NCBI GenBank assembly: GCA_964389835.1
Contig: CAYMEZ010000011.1
Location: 13,032-77,031 of the forward strand
Direction: 5' to 3'
DNA from: VSOB01 sp964389835
Lineage (GTDB): Bacteria > Bacillota > Clostridia > Lachnospirales > Lachnospiraceae
Length of the DNA: 64,000 bases
Shown piece by piece: positions 42,243 through 50,768 of the stretch. The notes beneath the pieces are model-generated. The model was not told the origin of the DNA and ran no database searches. It worked only from the letters and a program-made list of their open reading frames with translations. A program made the translations under genes and the position numbers. How positions within the stretch are numbered: position 1 is the first letter of the stretch; the number at the start of each line of letters is the position of its first letter.

Positions 42243-42508
42243 CTTTTTTCCATCCTTTCTATTCCGATCTTCTCCTCCAGCATATATTTCAGCTGTTTAT
42301 AATAATTTCTGGAAACATATACCTTTTTGTGACTGTTGTAAAATTCTGCCACACTAGAGGAGGTCAGATTTTTGGTAATGCAGTAGATCTCATCTACATT
42401 CAGTATTGTAGATTTTGATATCCGTAAAAAAGAAGCCGGCAGCAGCTTTTCCAGCTCATAAAGCCGGTATCTGACCGAAAACACATCTGATGCCGTATGT
42501 GCCTGCAC
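42239..42508 (-). CDS. LytTR-type DNA-binding protein, possibly N-terminally truncated, 89 aa or more
   Basis: The sequence from RLYELEKLLPASFLRISKS to NVDEIY and KKVYVSRNYYKQLKYML is a LytTR domain. The first usual start is GTG 42508, but the same frame is open and LytTR-like further upstream (EFYLPVKQILFFETCENEV) to a TGA near 42615, with no ATG, GTG or TTG before it. Thus the domain's first strands are coded but have no clear start: either a rare start codon such as ATT is used, or the gene lost its N-terminus. Relatives next to LiaF-like genes are, as I recall, about 140 aa. Confidence 0.7.
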   Translation of the reverse strand: MQAHTASDVFSVRYRLYELEKLLPASFLRISKSTILNVDEIYCITKNLTSSSVAEFYNSHKKVYVSRNYYKQLKYMLEEKIGIERMEKR

Positions 42509-42652
42509 TTCATTTTCACAGGTTTCAAAAAATAAGATCTGCTTAACCGGAAGATAAAACTCTTTTTCTCCCCTTTCTGTTTCCTTCCCCCTTACACTGA
42601 CAGTATATAAAATCTTTTTTCAAAAAGAAACCTCTTTTCTCAGGCTTTAAGT

Positions 42653-43342
42653 TTACAGCCGCTCTATAAAGCTGACCCCTTCTATCTCCCCTGCTAATGT
42701 AAGAATTTCCTCCTGCGTATGCTTTTTCTGGCTCTGCAGGGTCAGCACTACGTTCAGGTTTCTGTTTTTGGAATATTTGTTCTTATTCAGCTGGATATTG
42801 CCTGCCTCCAGCTCCTTTTCTCTTACCTCTCTGAGAAAGGCACCAAAGGATTTTTTGCCGTCAAATTCCAGATATACATCGATGCTGTTGGAGCGGTTTC
42901 TGATAATTCCATCCATTTTTTCCAGAACCTCCATGATCAAAAATACCAAGATCCCGCCTATCACAGCTCCTTCATAAAAGCCGATGCCGATTGCCAGTCC
43001 GCAGCAGGCAGCTGTCCACATTCCTGCTGCTGTAGTAATACCCTTGATCTGCTGCCGTCCGGTAACTACGATCGTTCCGGCACCCAGAAAACCGATGCCG
43101 CTGATCACCTGTGCTCCCAGCCTTGCAGGATCACTGGTTCCAAAGGTCTGATAGATATACTGGTTGGTCATCATGACTAACGCAGAGCCCAGACATACCA
43201 GCACATATGTCCGATAGCCTGCCGGACGGTTTTTTCTTCCCCGTTCCAGACCCAGTATTCCTCCGATCACAACTGACAGCAAGATTCTCAAACAAATGGT
43301 CAGCATGTTCAGCTCTCTTAAATACTGTATTCCTTCTGCCAT
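42653..43342 (-). CDS. MgtC/SapB-family membrane protein, 229 aa
   Basis: The N-terminal 140 residues have four to five membrane helices with RILLSVVIGGILGLERGRKNRPAGYRTYVLVCLGSALVMM (adjoining blocks) and the ISGIGFLGAGTIV motif of MgtC. The C-terminal 80 residues form an ACT-like cytoplasmic domain. MgtC proteins act in magnesium stress and membrane ATPase control. The stop is 40 bases before the LytTR region, and a weak hairpin lies between them. Confidence 0.9.
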   Translation of the reverse strand: MAEGIQYLRELNMLTICLRILLSVVIGGILGLERGRKNRPAGYRTYVLVCLGSALVMMTNQYIYQTFGTSDPARLGAQVISGIGFLGAGTIVVTGRQQIKGITTAAGMWTAACCGLAIGIGFYEGAVIGGILVFLIMEVLEKMDGIIRNRSNSIDVYLEFDGKKSFGAFLREVREKELEAGNIQLNKNKYSKNRNLNVVLTLQSQKKHTQEEILTLAGEIEGVSFIERL

Positions 43343-43412
43343 ACTCTCTCCCCTTATCTCCTTTGTGTTTCAGCTCTGCCAAGCCCTTTTACTGTCCAAA
43401 AGCCTTTTCAGG

Positions 43413-44036
43413 CTATCGCCTGATCGCTCTGCGCAGCTTGGTTTTGATCCGGCAAAGCGCATTATCTGTAGATTTTTCATCCCGTCCCAGCACTTTAGCG
43501 ATCTGAACATAGCCCATCCCCGTACGATACAGATCTAACACCTGCTTTTCAAAGCCGCTCAGTTCCTGATCGATCAGTTGCTCCAGCAGCTCTGCATTTT
43601 CCTTGTCAATCCAGACCTCCTCCGGGCTTTTCTCTGACAGAGAACTGAGCACGTTGACAAGCTCTGTTTCCTCTCCGCTGTTTTCTCCTGATCCCCTTAC
43701 ATCACTGTACAGGGAAATATAGGAATTCAGCGGTGTATGCTTCTTTCTTCTGGATGCCTGCACTGCTGTATACATCTGTCTGGATACGCATAGATCTGCA
43801 AAGGTCAGAAAACTGGCATCCCGCCCTGCGTCATAATCGCGCAGTGCCTTAAACAGTCCGATCATTCCCTCCTGGATCAGATCCTCGCTGTCAGCCCCCA
43901 GAATATACATGGATTTTGCTTTTTTCCGCACCAGATTTTTATATTTATTCATTAAAAAATCAGTGATGGCCGTTTCACCGTCCCGCAGCCGCAGGATCAG
44001 CTCCTCATCACTGATTCCTGTATAGTCCTTCTCCAT
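43413..44036 (-). CDS. sigH: RNA polymerase sporulation sigma factor SigH, 207 aa
   Basis: SigH is the early stationary-phase sigma factor that starts sporulation. Region 2 shows LMNKYKNLVRKKAKSMYILGADSEDLIQEGMIGLFKALRDYD (adjoining blocks) and FLTFADLCVSRQM. Region 4 has LSGFEKQVLDLYRTGMGYVQIAKVLGRDEKSTDNALCRIKTKL (adjoining). The start is ATG 44036 behind GAGAGGG. It lies just after rlmB, as in many Firmicutes genomes (cysE-cysS-mrnC-rlmB-sigH). Confidence 0.93.
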   Translation of the reverse strand: MEKDYTGISDEELILRLRDGETAITDFLMNKYKNLVRKKAKSMYILGADSEDLIQEGMIGLFKALRDYDAGRDASFLTFADLCVSRQMYTAVQASRRKKHTPLNSYISLYSDVRGSGENSGEETELVNVLSSLSEKSPEEVWIDKENAELLEQLIDQELSGFEKQVLDLYRTGMGYVQIAKVLGRDEKSTDNALCRIKTKLRRAIRR

Positions 44037-44046
44037 AAACGCCCTC

Positions 44047-44784
44047 TCATCTTCTCTGACGGACAATCTCATAAGCGAGCACACCTGCTGCCACAGAGGC
44101 ATTCAGGGAATCAATGTTTCCTTTCATGGGAATGGATGCGATGAAATCACACTTTTCCTTTACCAGACGGCCTACCCCATCTCCTTCATTGCCGATCACA
44201 AGTCCGATAGCACCCTTTAAATCCAGATCATACATAACCTGACCGTCCATATCTGCACAGACAAACCAAAGTCCCTCTTTTTTCAGATCCTCCATGGTCT
44301 TTGCCAGATTGGTCACCTTTGCTACCGGTGTATAATTAAGTGCTCCTGCAGAAGTCCTTGCCACAGTTGCCGTCAGCCCCACTGCCCTGTTTTTGGGAAT
44401 GATAACACCGTGTGCCCCTGCCAGATTTGCAGTACGGATGATCGCTCCCAGATTATGGGGATCTTCTATATTGTCCAACAAAAAGAGAAAGGGCGGTTCT
44501 CCCTTTTGTCTTGCCGCCTGCAGCATATCCTCCACCTCAGCATATTCGTAGGCAGCCGCATAGGCTATGACCCCCTGATGCTTTCCCGTCTGGGAAAGCT
44601 GATCCAGCCGCTCTCTGGATACATAACGAACCAGTGTATCCTGTTTTTTTGCCTCCCGTTTGATGGTCATGACCGGTCCGTCCTGACAACCGTCCTGTAT
44701 ATACAGCTTATCGATCGTTTTACCGCCGCGGAAGGCTTCAATGACCGCATTCCGGCCTTCTATTGTAAATGTTTCGTATCCCAT
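44047..44784 (-). CDS. rlmB: 23S rRNA (guanosine-2'-O)-methyltransferase RlmB, 245 aa
   Basis: This SPOUT methyltransferase of the TrmH group has an N-terminal substrate-binding domain (FTIEGRNAVIEAFRGGKTIDKLYI, in two blocks). The knotted domain shows NIEDPHNLGAIIRTANLAGAHG and the C-terminal GLVIGNEGDGV and SLNASVAAGVLAYE. It modifies G2251-type residues of 23S rRNA. It is 11 bases behind mini-III. Confidence 0.92.
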   Translation of the reverse strand: MGYETFTIEGRNAVIEAFRGGKTIDKLYIQDGCQDGPVMTIKREAKKQDTLVRYVSRERLDQLSQTGKHQGVIAYAAAYEYAEVEDMLQAARQKGEPPFLFLLDNIEDPHNLGAIIRTANLAGAHGVIIPKNRAVGLTATVARTSAGALNYTPVAKVTNLAKTMEDLKKEGLWFVCADMDGQVMYDLDLKGAIGLVIGNEGDGVGRLVKEKCDFIASIPMKGNIDSLNASVAAGVLAYEIVRQRR

Positions 44785-44795
44785 ATGTTCATTCC

Positions 44796-45236
44796 TTATA
44801 TGCTAAAGCCTGCCTCTTCCAGACCTTTTTTGATAAGCTCCAGTACTCTGTCAAACTGATCAGACAGATACAGGTATCCGATCAGCGCCTCCATTCCTGT
44901 CGCCTTACGATAATCCTCAATGGTTGCGTTTTTGGCTGCGGTATGAGACTTGGCATTTCTGCCCCGTTTGTATACAGCCAGCTCTTCCGGTGTCAGAAAC
45001 TGCTGCAGTGCCTCGATCATGTCCGCCTGCGCTTTGGCGTTTACATATTTTACCGTACTGCGATGGAGCAGATTTGCCGCCCGGTTTCCTCTCTCTACCA
45101 CGATCGTCCGGATGACCAGATCATAGACTCCATCACCGATATACGCCAGTGTCAGAGGAGAATAGCTCCTTACGTCCTGCTGCCCGCAGGCAAAGGCTTC
45201 CTTGATCTGTGAAAGTGCTCCTATGCCCTTTTCCAT
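44796..45236 (-). CDS. mrnC: mini-ribonuclease III, 146 aa
   Basis: MrnC trims 23S rRNA ends. It is an RNase III catalytic domain without dsRNA-binding domain: LTLAYIGDGVYDLVIR contains the catalytic Asp, and EALIGYLYLSDQFDR the second acidic block. The length is typical. It overlaps cysS by 16 bases. Confidence 0.93.
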   Translation of the reverse strand: MEKGIGALSQIKEAFACGQQDVRSYSPLTLAYIGDGVYDLVIRTIVVERGNRAANLLHRSTVKYVNAKAQADMIEALQQFLTPEELAVYKRGRNAKSHTAAKNATIEDYRKATGMEALIGYLYLSDQFDRVLELIKKGLEEAGFSI

Positions 45237-46630
45237 TTTACACCTTCTCTTGTATCCTCTAACACAATGCCTTTTTCCAGCAATTCACTGCGGATCGCAT
45301 CTGCCCTTGCAAAATCCTTTGCCTTTCTGGCAGCCTGTCTTGCCTCGATCATGGCTTCCACATCTGCATCCAGCATTTCTTCCTTTTTATCCACGATCAG
45401 TCCCAGCACATCCGTCAGGGTTCTGAGCAGGGAAAGCAGCTTCTGCAGAAATTCCTTGGAGCTTTCTCCGTCAGCCTTTGTATTTGCAAATTTTACAAGC
45501 TCAAAAATGGCAGAAATCCCGTCAGCAGTATTCAGATCATCATCCATGGCTGCCTCAAATTTTTCCCGATAGCCTTCTGCTTCCTCAAGCTGTGCCTTTT
45601 CTTCCTCCGTCAAAAGCTCTGTCTTTGCGCTTGAAAGCAGGAATTTCAGATTTTCCACACAGGTCATGATCCGCTCAAGTCCATTGCCTGCCGCTTCCAT
45701 CAGATCTGCACTGAAGTTTAAGGGACTTCTGTAGTGGGCAGACAGCATAAAGAAGCGCAGCACCTGCAGATCATATTTTTCGGCAATGTCTCTGACGGTA
45801 AAGAAATTACCAAGAGACTTGGACATTTTTCTGTTATCGATATTTAAAAATGCATTGTGCATCCAGTATCTTGCAAAGGTCTTGCCATTTGCCGCCTCGG
45901 ACTGGGCGATCTCATTCTCATGATGAGGGAATACCAGATCCTCTCCTCCTGCGTGGATATCGATCTCCTCGCCCAGATATTTCTTGCTCATTACAGAGCA
46001 TTCAATATGCCAGCCGGGACGACCCTGACACCATGCAGACTCCCAGTAGGGCTCGCCCTCCTTTTTAGGCTTCCAAAGTACAAAATCCAGAGGATCCTCC
46101 TTCTGATCCTCGCCGGATACCAGCAGAGAGCGGTTGCCCCCCTGCAGATCATCCAGATTTTTATGAGAAAGCTTCCCATACTCCCGGAAGCTTCTTGTGC
46201 GGAAATAAACCGTCCCATCTGCCGCCGTATACGCATGTCCCTTATCGATCAGGGTCTGGATCATCTCCAGCATACCGCCGATTTCCTGAGTCGCCAGAGG
46301 ATGAGTGGTGGCAGGACGGACATTCATAGCTTCCATATCCTTTTTGCACTCAGCGATATAGCGTTGGGAGATCACAGCAGAATCCACGCCCTCCTCCACT
46401 GCCTTTTTGATGATCTTATCATCCACATCAGTAAAATTAGAAACGTAATTTACCTCATAGCCTTTATATTCCATATAGCGCCGCGCCGTATCAAACACGA
46501 TCATGGGACGGGCATTGCCGATATGGATCAGATTGTAAACCGTTGGTCCGCACACATACATACGCACCTTTCCCGGTTCAATCGGTACAAACTCTTCTTT
46601 TTTTCCAGAAAGGGTATTATAAATTCTCAT
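45221..46630 (-). CDS. cysS: cysteinyl-tRNA synthetase, 469 aa
   Basis: The class I synthetase motifs are CGPTVYNLIHIGNARPM (HIGH-type) and RKMSKSLGNF. A zinc site is formed by the first Cys and the WHIECSVM and GGEDLVFPHHENE blocks. The C-terminal KDFARADAIRSELLEKGI is standard. The ATG touches the cysE stop (one-base overlap). Confidence 0.97.
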   Translation of the reverse strand: MRIYNTLSGKKEEFVPIEPGKVRMYVCGPTVYNLIHIGNARPMIVFDTARRYMEYKGYEVNYVSNFTDVDDKIIKKAVEEGVDSAVISQRYIAECKKDMEAMNVRPATTHPLATQEIGGMLEMIQTLIDKGHAYTAADGTVYFRTRSFREYGKLSHKNLDDLQGGNRSLLVSGEDQKEDPLDFVLWKPKKEGEPYWESAWCQGRPGWHIECSVMSKKYLGEEIDIHAGGEDLVFPHHENEIAQSEAANGKTFARYWMHNAFLNIDNRKMSKSLGNFFTVRDIAEKYDLQVLRFFMLSAHYRSPLNFSADLMEAAGNGLERIMTCVENLKFLLSSAKTELLTEEEKAQLEEAEGYREKFEAAMDDDLNTADGISAIFELVKFANTKADGESSKEFLQKLLSLLRTLTDVLGLIVDKKEEMLDADVEAMIEARQAARKAKDFARADAIRSELLEKGIVLEDTREGVKWKRA

Positions 46631-47313
46631 TATCTTTCTCCTCTTTGCTGATTCCTTTGCAGCTCTTTTACCTTTTCCTCCAACACCAGCACATGATTGA
46701 TAAGTGCGCTGTTTGCTTCCTGAAGATTCTGAATATCTTCCTTTACCGGATCAGGCAGATCTGTCTGATCCATCTCCTCCCGGGGAAGCTTTGCATTATT
46801 ACGCTTTACCACACGTCCCGGCACACCCACTACCGTGGAATTAGGCGGAACCTCATTTAACACTACGCTTCCGGCACCGATCTTGGAATTGGCTCCGATC
46901 GTAAAGGATCCCAGTATTTTCGCTCCGGCACTGATCATTACATTGTCCCCGATCGTTGGATGGCGCTTTCCGTGCTCCTTACCTGTTCCTCCTAAGGTAA
47001 CTCCCTGATACAGGGTCACGTTATTGCCGATCACTGTGGTTTCCCCTATGATCACGCCATTTCCATGATCGATAAAAAAACCGTCACCGATCTGCGCTCC
47101 CGGATGAATCTCAATCCCAGTTTTCCTTACTCCACGCTGGGAAATCCACCGTGCCCAGAAATAGTGTCCTTTTTCGTACAGTTTATGGGCAATCCTGTAA
47201 TGCAGCATTACCTTGAAGCTGGGATATAAAAATACCTCCATCGAGGAATGAATCGCCGGATCCCGTTCCCTGATCACACGGATTTCTTCCCGGATCCGCT
47301 TGATAAATCCCAT
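46630..47313 (-). CDS. cysE: serine O-acetyltransferase, 227 aa
   Basis: CysE makes O-acetylserine for cysteine synthesis. The left-handed beta-helix repeats include IHPGAQIGDGFFIDHGNGVIIGETTVIGNNVTLYQGVTLGG (adjoining blocks) and GDNVMISAGAKILGSFTIG. Helical N- and C-terminal parts complete it; the C-terminal coiled tail is longer than usual. It opens the cysE-cysS-mrnC-rlmB-sigH series. No cysteine T-box was found in the 70 bases upstream. Confidence 0.93.
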   Translation of the reverse strand: MGFIKRIREEIRVIRERDPAIHSSMEVFLYPSFKVMLHYRIAHKLYEKGHYFWARWISQRGVRKTGIEIHPGAQIGDGFFIDHGNGVIIGETTVIGNNVTLYQGVTLGGTGKEHGKRHPTIGDNVMISAGAKILGSFTIGANSKIGAGSVVLNEVPPNSTVVGVPGRVVKRNNAKLPREEMDQTDLPDPVKEDIQNLQEANSALINHVLVLEEKVKELQRNQQRGER

Positions 47314-47380
47314 AGTGTCATCTCCTCATATAAGGACTCTATAACAGAATATGCAAATCCTATTTTCTCAGTCCTTAAAA

Positions 47381-48538
47381 TCATACAATTTCATTCAGGA
47401 ATGTTCTGGATATAGGCTCTATCTCCGACAATCCCTTATAAAGCTCTGCCGCTCTGGCAGCTTCATCGTCCACGCAAAGGAAGCAGTCCTCTGCATCCCT
47501 TCTGCCGAACACAAATTCCGTCAAAGCAGAAATCTCTGCACAGACCCTGCCCGCCTCAGGCTTTTCCACCAAAGCTATTGTACTTTCTTTTTTTCTTACT
47601 GTCCAGTGAAAAGTAGCATTGTTCTGGCAAAGCAGCGGATCTATTACCTGCAGGCAGATCTCCAGCTGCTCCCTCTCTGCCTGCTGCTTCAGCCTGAGCA
47701 GCGACAGCATGGCTGCCACATGTGTGATCCGCGCCATGATAATAGGCTTTCTGCCTTCTGAAAGGCACAGCTGCTTTTCCGCCCAGGAGTCTTTCGCTGC
47801 TACAGCCTCCTGAATAAAGGGCTTTTCTTCCTTGGCATACAGATAAAAGCCCTGAATCCTGTCCTTGTCTTTCCACAAATATACATCGCCCTGCTGAGCC
47901 CGGCTTTCCTTCTGCTGTCTGATGTAATAGGCAGCATCACGCTTTAGAAAAAGCTGATACCTTTGTTTCAGCTGCTGCTGGGCAAATGCAGCAAGTAACG
48001 CTGCATCCTTAGTTTGCATGACCCTAGCTGCCTTCTCAGGCTCTGCATCCGGCTGCTCATGCCCACTGCACAAAGCAAACTCCGGTCTGTCATAAATGTA
48101 GCGGAACTGATACGGCTCATAAATCGCCGGATCAGCCGGCATCAGAAAAGCAAAGGGCTGCTCCTTTAGATGCAGCTCTGTCAGCGCTTTTTTCAGCAGC
48201 TTGTCCATATAGCCCCGGTGGCGGTATTCTTTTTTCGTCCCCACTCCCACAATGTAGCTCAGTGGGATCTCGCAAAATCCATCCGCTCCACTGCCAGCCA
48301 CACGAACCTGACCGGTATAAGGAGTCAGGTAGAGCATGGACACCAGCTGCCCATCCTTTTTTATGCCATAGCCTGTATTATGCTGCATTTTTTCTTTAAA
48401 ATAGTAATCTGTAAATGCCGCAGAATCTTCAAAAAATATCTCTGACCACAGACACTTTGCTCCAAGTGCCTCCTTTTTTGTCAGCTGCACTGCTTTTTCT
48501 TCCTGCTGCGCTGCCATCATTGGTTTCCTTTTCTGCAT
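47381..48538 (-). CDS. Eis-like GNAT acetyltransferase, 385 aa
   Basis: The N-terminal GNAT domain shows PLSYIVGVGTKKEYRHRGYMDKLLKKAL, including the acetyl-CoA loop (adjoining blocks). A second GNAT-like domain follows, with a C-terminal SCP2-type fold (LCQNNATFHWTV... ALTEFVFGRR). This is the three-part plan of the Eis family of acetyltransferases; the substrate is unknown. The ATG used lies within the end of ispF, and ATGs six and seven codons later are also possible. Confidence 0.8.
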   Translation of the reverse strand: MQKRKPMMAAQQEEKAVQLTKKEALGAKCLWSEIFFEDSAAFTDYYFKEKMQHNTGYGIKKDGQLVSMLYLTPYTGQVRVAGSGADGFCEIPLSYIVGVGTKKEYRHRGYMDKLLKKALTELHLKEQPFAFLMPADPAIYEPYQFRYIYDRPEFALCSGHEQPDAEPEKAARVMQTKDAALLAAFAQQQLKQRYQLFLKRDAAYYIRQQKESRAQQGDVYLWKDKDRIQGFYLYAKEEKPFIQEAVAAKDSWAEKQLCLSEGRKPIIMARITHVAAMLSLLRLKQQAEREQLEICLQVIDPLLCQNNATFHWTVRKKESTIALVEKPEAGRVCAEISALTEFVFGRRDAEDCFLCVDDEAARAAELYKGLSEIEPISRTFLNEIV

Positions 48539-49071
48539 CCGCCACAGCCAGCACAGTCCTTTTTACTGCTATCTGTTACATCAACATCATAAAAATGTGA
48601 GGGGCTGGTCAGCATGCAGATCGCCTGGGCAGATATTCCAGCACCGCTTCCGGTAAATCCCAGTCCCTCCTCTGTTGTTGCCTTTACATTGACCTGCTCC
48701 ATTTCTATTCCCAGTGCTTTGGCAATATTGGCACGCATGGTGTCAATGTGGGGACGCATCTTAGGTGCCTGGGCAATAATGGTCGCATCGATATTCTCAA
48801 TAAAAAAACAGTTTTCCTCCAGCAATCTGCCCACCTGTTCCAGCAGCTTCAGACTGTCTGCATCCTGATAAGCAGGATCTGTGTCCGGAAAATGCTTTCC
48901 TATATCTCCCAGTGCTGCAGCTCCCAGCAGTGCATCCGAGATTGCATGCAGCAGCACATCTGCATCTGAATGTCCCAGCAGACCCTTTTCGTAAGGGATC
49001 TCCACACCGCCTATGATCAGCCTTCTGCCCTCTACCAATTTATGAACATCATATCCCATTCCTATCCGCAT
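48517..49071 (-). CDS. ispF: 2-C-methyl-D-erythritol 2,4-cyclodiphosphate synthase with Cys-rich tail, 184 aa
   Basis: IspF is the fifth enzyme of the MEP isoprenoid route. MRIGMGYDVHKLVEGR, GLLGHSDADVLLHAISDALLGAAALGDIGKHFPD and NVKATTEEGLGFTGSGAGI carry the zinc ligands and the active site (blocks listed separately). The core ends near residue 160, followed by a 24-residue extension ending in CAGCGGC and basic residues. Such a tail is not part of the standard protein and might bind a metal. Confidence 0.93.
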   Translation of the reverse strand: MRIGMGYDVHKLVEGRRLIIGGVEIPYEKGLLGHSDADVLLHAISDALLGAAALGDIGKHFPDTDPAYQDADSLKLLEQVGRLLEENCFFIENIDATIIAQAPKMRPHIDTMRANIAKALGIEMEQVNVKATTEEGLGFTGSGAGISAQAICMLTSPSHFYDVDVTDSSKKDCAGCGGCRKGNQ

Positions 49072-49167
49072 CTTATTTTCTTCCTTTCCCCAAAGCCTTT
49101 TGTTTTATCATTTCTTCCAGCTTTTATTTTTATCCCCTTGACTGTGCAGCAAGGTGTTTCCTATGAA

Positions 49168-49209
49168 ACAAAGAAACCCCGAAAACGCATTTCATCAGCA
49201 TTTTCGAGG
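49168..49209 (-). terminator. terminator behind the YjfB-like gene
   Basis: On the minus strand CCTCGAAAATGC pairs with GCGTTTTCGGGG around TGATGAAAT and is followed by TTTCTTTGTTT. Confidence 0.75.
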
Positions 49210-49233
49210 TCAGCTCCGTTACTTGATCTCCGG

Positions 49234-49425
49234 TTACACACTCACATCAAAATTTCCGCCGATATGGGGATTTACAGAAAGCTCCATTGCCGCAGAATCT
49301 AACATTTCTGACATTGCATCTCCCTGTACTCTGGCAGTATCCAATGCCTTTCCCAGCACCGCTGTGCCAATATCATTTAAGGTTTTCGTCTGTGCAAGTG
49401 CCATTGACAATGCAGGAATATCCAT
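49234..49425 (-). CDS. YjfB-family protein, 63 aa
   Basis: The 63-aa protein starts MDIPALSMALAQTKTLNDIG and ends with NPHIGGNFDVSV, the pattern of the small YjfB family. In bacilli members are found in motility-controlled regulons; here no flagellar gene is visible. GGAGGGG precedes ATG 49425. It lies alone behind the four-gene operon with its own terminator. Confidence 0.75.
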   Translation of the reverse strand: MDIPALSMALAQTKTLNDIGTAVLGKALDTARVQGDAMSEMLDSAAMELSVNPHIGGNFDVSV

Positions 49426-49569
49426 CTTACCCCTCCGTTCTACTTTTATCCACATACTTAGTGTGCCATCAGACCATAAAACCAACTTCATGCAAGCATA
49501 TCGCAGTTTTAAGTTCTTGACACTGTGACCTTGTAATATATTCCATTATAAAATTACAGAAGCAAAAAG

Positions 49570-50766
49570 TCAATCCTTACGCTGTCTGGCTTCGTACTGG
49601 GAAACCATTTCCATGATCTCCGCTCTGTAAGCAGGAAATTCCTCTGCCAGAGCACGGATTTCCGTCTGTGCACTTTCTGCCAGCTGCTCGTTGTACTCCA
49701 TCTGCTTACGCAACTTCTGGCGGCGCAGGATCAGTCCATGGCGGATCTCCACCATTTCCTTGGGATTGGTAAGTGCCTCTGTCTGATGCAGCCAGATTTC
49801 CGGATCCTTGACCTGATATCTGCGCAGGATCCGCAGCAACTCCTTACGCTGAAAATCCAGTTCCTGATGCAGCTCCTGAAATTTTTCCCGTTCTGCACAT
49901 TCCTTCTGATATGCCTCCCACATTTTGCTCAGCTGCTCTGCTGAGTCCACGCTGTATTTTATGTGAAGATAATCCAGCAGGTTTGTATTGTTTACATAAC
50001 GTATCTTAACCTGATTTAGTAAAAGGATCAGTCTGTTAATCCCTTTCTCTACACGCTTTTTTTCCTTCACTGCATCTGTATATTTCAAATAGATCAAAAA
50101 AACGCTGAGGGCTGTGGCAATACATGCCAGTCCATAGCCAACATGGACATCCATCCTCATCATCTCCTGCAAAAGCAGCAGAATGATCATGCAGGTAACA
50201 AAAGCGAAGCTGATCATCACCAGCATCCCCCTGGCATTTTGTATCACTCCCTGCAGCTCATGCTTTCTGTACTGATATGCGTGCTTTTCTCCTGAAAGCC
50301 GGCGCATATCCTGATGGATCTTCTCCTGATACGTTTCTGCCTCTGTGAGCTTGGCGATCCCCTCTGCTGCCTGATCCTCCATTCTCTCGATCTGGCGGAA
50401 GTCAGTCTCCGACATTCTGTCCTTTGCACCCTCATAGAGATTTTTTTCTTTCTCATAATCTGTGATGCTGTCTGCGATCTTGGAAAGCTCTTTCTTTTCT
50501 TCAGGCGGAAGTGCTTCTATTTCCTCTATGTCTGTCAGATAAGAGGTTACTGAAGCATACTCCCTTGTCAACTGGCTGATGGAAGTTTCTGCATCCTGTA
50601 TCTGTTCCAGACAGCTTTGGACATAACGCATCCGCTGTCCCTGCTCCCGCAGATCCACACTGTCACGGCGCAGCACCACGCTCTCAGTGCTGTCTGTTAA
50701 ATTCTCCGGCACATATTCTTCCTTTTGTTTTCTTGGAAAGCCAAACCATTTTTTCAAAAATCCCAT
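49570..50766 (-). CDS. coiled-coil two-TM membrane protein of the DUF5716/5717 cluster, 398 aa
   Basis: I do not recognise a family. Residues 1-185 are charged coiled-coil. Two membrane helices follow (GMLVMISFAFVTCMIILLLLQ and YGLACIATALSVFLIYL). Residues 240-398 are again coiled-coil with many Glu/Lys/Arg. It is thus a cytoplasm-facing membrane anchor with two long arms. It is two bases behind the helical-repeat gene, so it is the last member of the four-gene operon and may tether the complex to the membrane. Confidence 0.75.
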   Translation of the reverse strand: MGFLKKWFGFPRKQKEEYVPENLTDSTESVVLRRDSVDLREQGQRMRYVQSCLEQIQDAETSISQLTREYASVTSYLTDIEEIEALPPEEKKELSKIADSITDYEKEKNLYEGAKDRMSETDFRQIERMEDQAAEGIAKLTEAETYQEKIHQDMRRLSGEKHAYQYRKHELQGVIQNARGMLVMISFAFVTCMIILLLLQEMMRMDVHVGYGLACIATALSVFLIYLKYTDAVKEKKRVEKGINRLILLLNQVKIRYVNNTNLLDYLHIKYSVDSAEQLSKMWEAYQKECAEREKFQELHQELDFQRKELLRILRRYQVKDPEIWLHQTEALTNPKEMVEIRHGLILRRQKLRKQMEYNEQLAESAQTEIRALAEEFPAYRAEIMEMVSQYEARQRKD

Positions 50767-50768
50767 TG

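Noticed and set aside
47314..47380. Cysteine T-box upstream of cysE-cysS
   Set aside because: The gap is about 70 bases and has no GGTACCGCG-type element.
49426..49540. Sigma-D (motility) promoter upstream of the YjfB-like gene
   Set aside because: TAAA and CGATAT occur but only four bases apart, far from the needed spacing.
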